Shown piece by piece: positions 41,152 through 41,282 of a stretch of 41,282 nt of DNA. The translations under genes and the position numbers were made by a program. This stretch comes from SAR86 cluster bacterium (GTDB lineage Bacteria; Pseudomonadota; Gammaproteobacteria; Pseudomonadales; Pseudohongiellaceae). The notes under the pieces were generated by a model. It did not search any database. It worked only from the letters and a program-made list of their open reading frames with translations, and had not been told where the DNA came from. Numbering within the stretch: position 1 is the stretch's first letter; each line of letters begins with the position of its first letter. The stretch spans positions 33,263-74,544 of the forward strand of contig NVUL01000004.1 in assembly GCA_002401885.1 (NCBI GenBank), read 5' to 3'.

Positions 41152-41282
41152 ATGTTCCGACGCTTGAAAGACTGCCATAACGTTGAAGACCTGCGCCTGT
41201 TAGCGAAACAGAGACTGCCTGGGCCCATATTCCACTATATCGATGGTGCTGCGGATGACGAGATTACTTATCGACGAAATAC
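41152..41282 (+). CDS. FMN-dependent alpha-hydroxy-acid dehydrogenase, partial (start only)
   Basis: The first 43 residues are visible before the window ends. MFRRLKDCHNVEDLRLLAKQ then RLPGPIFHYIDGAADDEITY is the conserved start of the lactate/glycolate/mandelate oxidase family (LldD-like), including the L-P-x-x-x-x-x-Y-x-x-G-A-x-x-E-x-T pattern. Substrate cannot be inferred from this fragment. The ATG lacks a strong ribosome site. Confidence 0.88.
   Translation, partial: MFRRLKDCHNVEDLRLLAKQRLPGPIFHYIDGAADDEITYRRN

Noticed and set aside
1..41282. CRISPR arrays, tRNA or rRNA genes, insertion sequences, integron or phage attachment sites
   Set aside because: No regularly spaced repeats, no cloverleaf or rRNA-like sequence, no transposase or integrase frames, and no flanking terminal repeats were found on reading both strands.

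Overview
The window looks like a chromosomal segment of a gammaproteobacterium with a Pseudomonas-type polar flagellum. The evidence is FlhF and FleN (FlhG), an FliA sigma factor, a flgA-flgM-flgN-flgZ cluster, a MotC/MotD-type second stator, near-perfect sigma-54 promoters (-24 GG / -12 GC) and FleQ-box-like sites. Base composition is moderate (close to 50% GC by eye). The species cannot be named from the sequence alone.

Layout. 1-3287 (minus): flgBCDEF, with flgF cut by the window edge. 3288-3767: divergent regulatory region with two back-to-back sigma-54 promoters. 3768-6189 (plus): flgA, flgM, flgN and the PilZ brake gene flgZ. 6190-6792: a FleQ-box-like site, a sigma-54 promoter and a small GAF-like orphan gene that appears to belong to the flagellar regulon. 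6854-19543 (minus): one long run fliG-fliM-fliN-fliO-fliP-fliQ-fliR-flhB-flhA-flhF-fleN-fliA-motC-motD with many short overlaps, headed by a sigma-54 promoter. fliG sits where fliL would be expected, and fliL is absent here. 19830-21179 (plus): a divergent fliK-like hook-length gene.

21203-26904 (minus) holds two signalling modules. The first is a PAS-PAS hybrid histidine kinase with a receiver-EAL protein whose EAL domain has lost its catalytic residues. The second is a NarX/DesK-type kinase with a NarL-type regulator, divergent from a DUF2306-like membrane protein.

27119-41282 is accessory, mostly single genes with local regulators: a PEBP (YbhB-like) protein, an NTF2-like protein followed by an apparent decayed gene, a TetR regulator with an 18-bp palindromic operator candidate, thioredoxin, an AraC regulator, a glutathione S-transferase, a lipoamide-dehydrogenase-like flavoprotein, an ArsR regulator (apparently leaderless) with an SRPBCC partner, a class A beta-lactamase with a Tat-type signal, an iron-uptake-like set (PepSY reductase, lipoprotein, TonB-dependent receptor), a NIPSNAP protein and the start of an FMN-dependent alpha-hydroxy-acid dehydrogenase.

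How it works together. Sigma-54 plus a FleQ-type activator would switch on the export gate, switch complex, hook and rod genes. FliA and FlgM form the late-gene checkpoint. FlgZ is expected to brake the MotC/MotD stator in response to c-di-GMP. The most interesting unexplained parts are the sigma-54-driven GAF-like orphan, the paired UAS-like repeats between flgB and flgA, a possible leader ORF coupled to flgA, the degenerate EAL response regulator, the leaderless ArsR gene with its operator over the start codon, and two gene remnants around the PEBP gene. No tRNA, rRNA, CRISPR array, transposase or prophage gene was seen.
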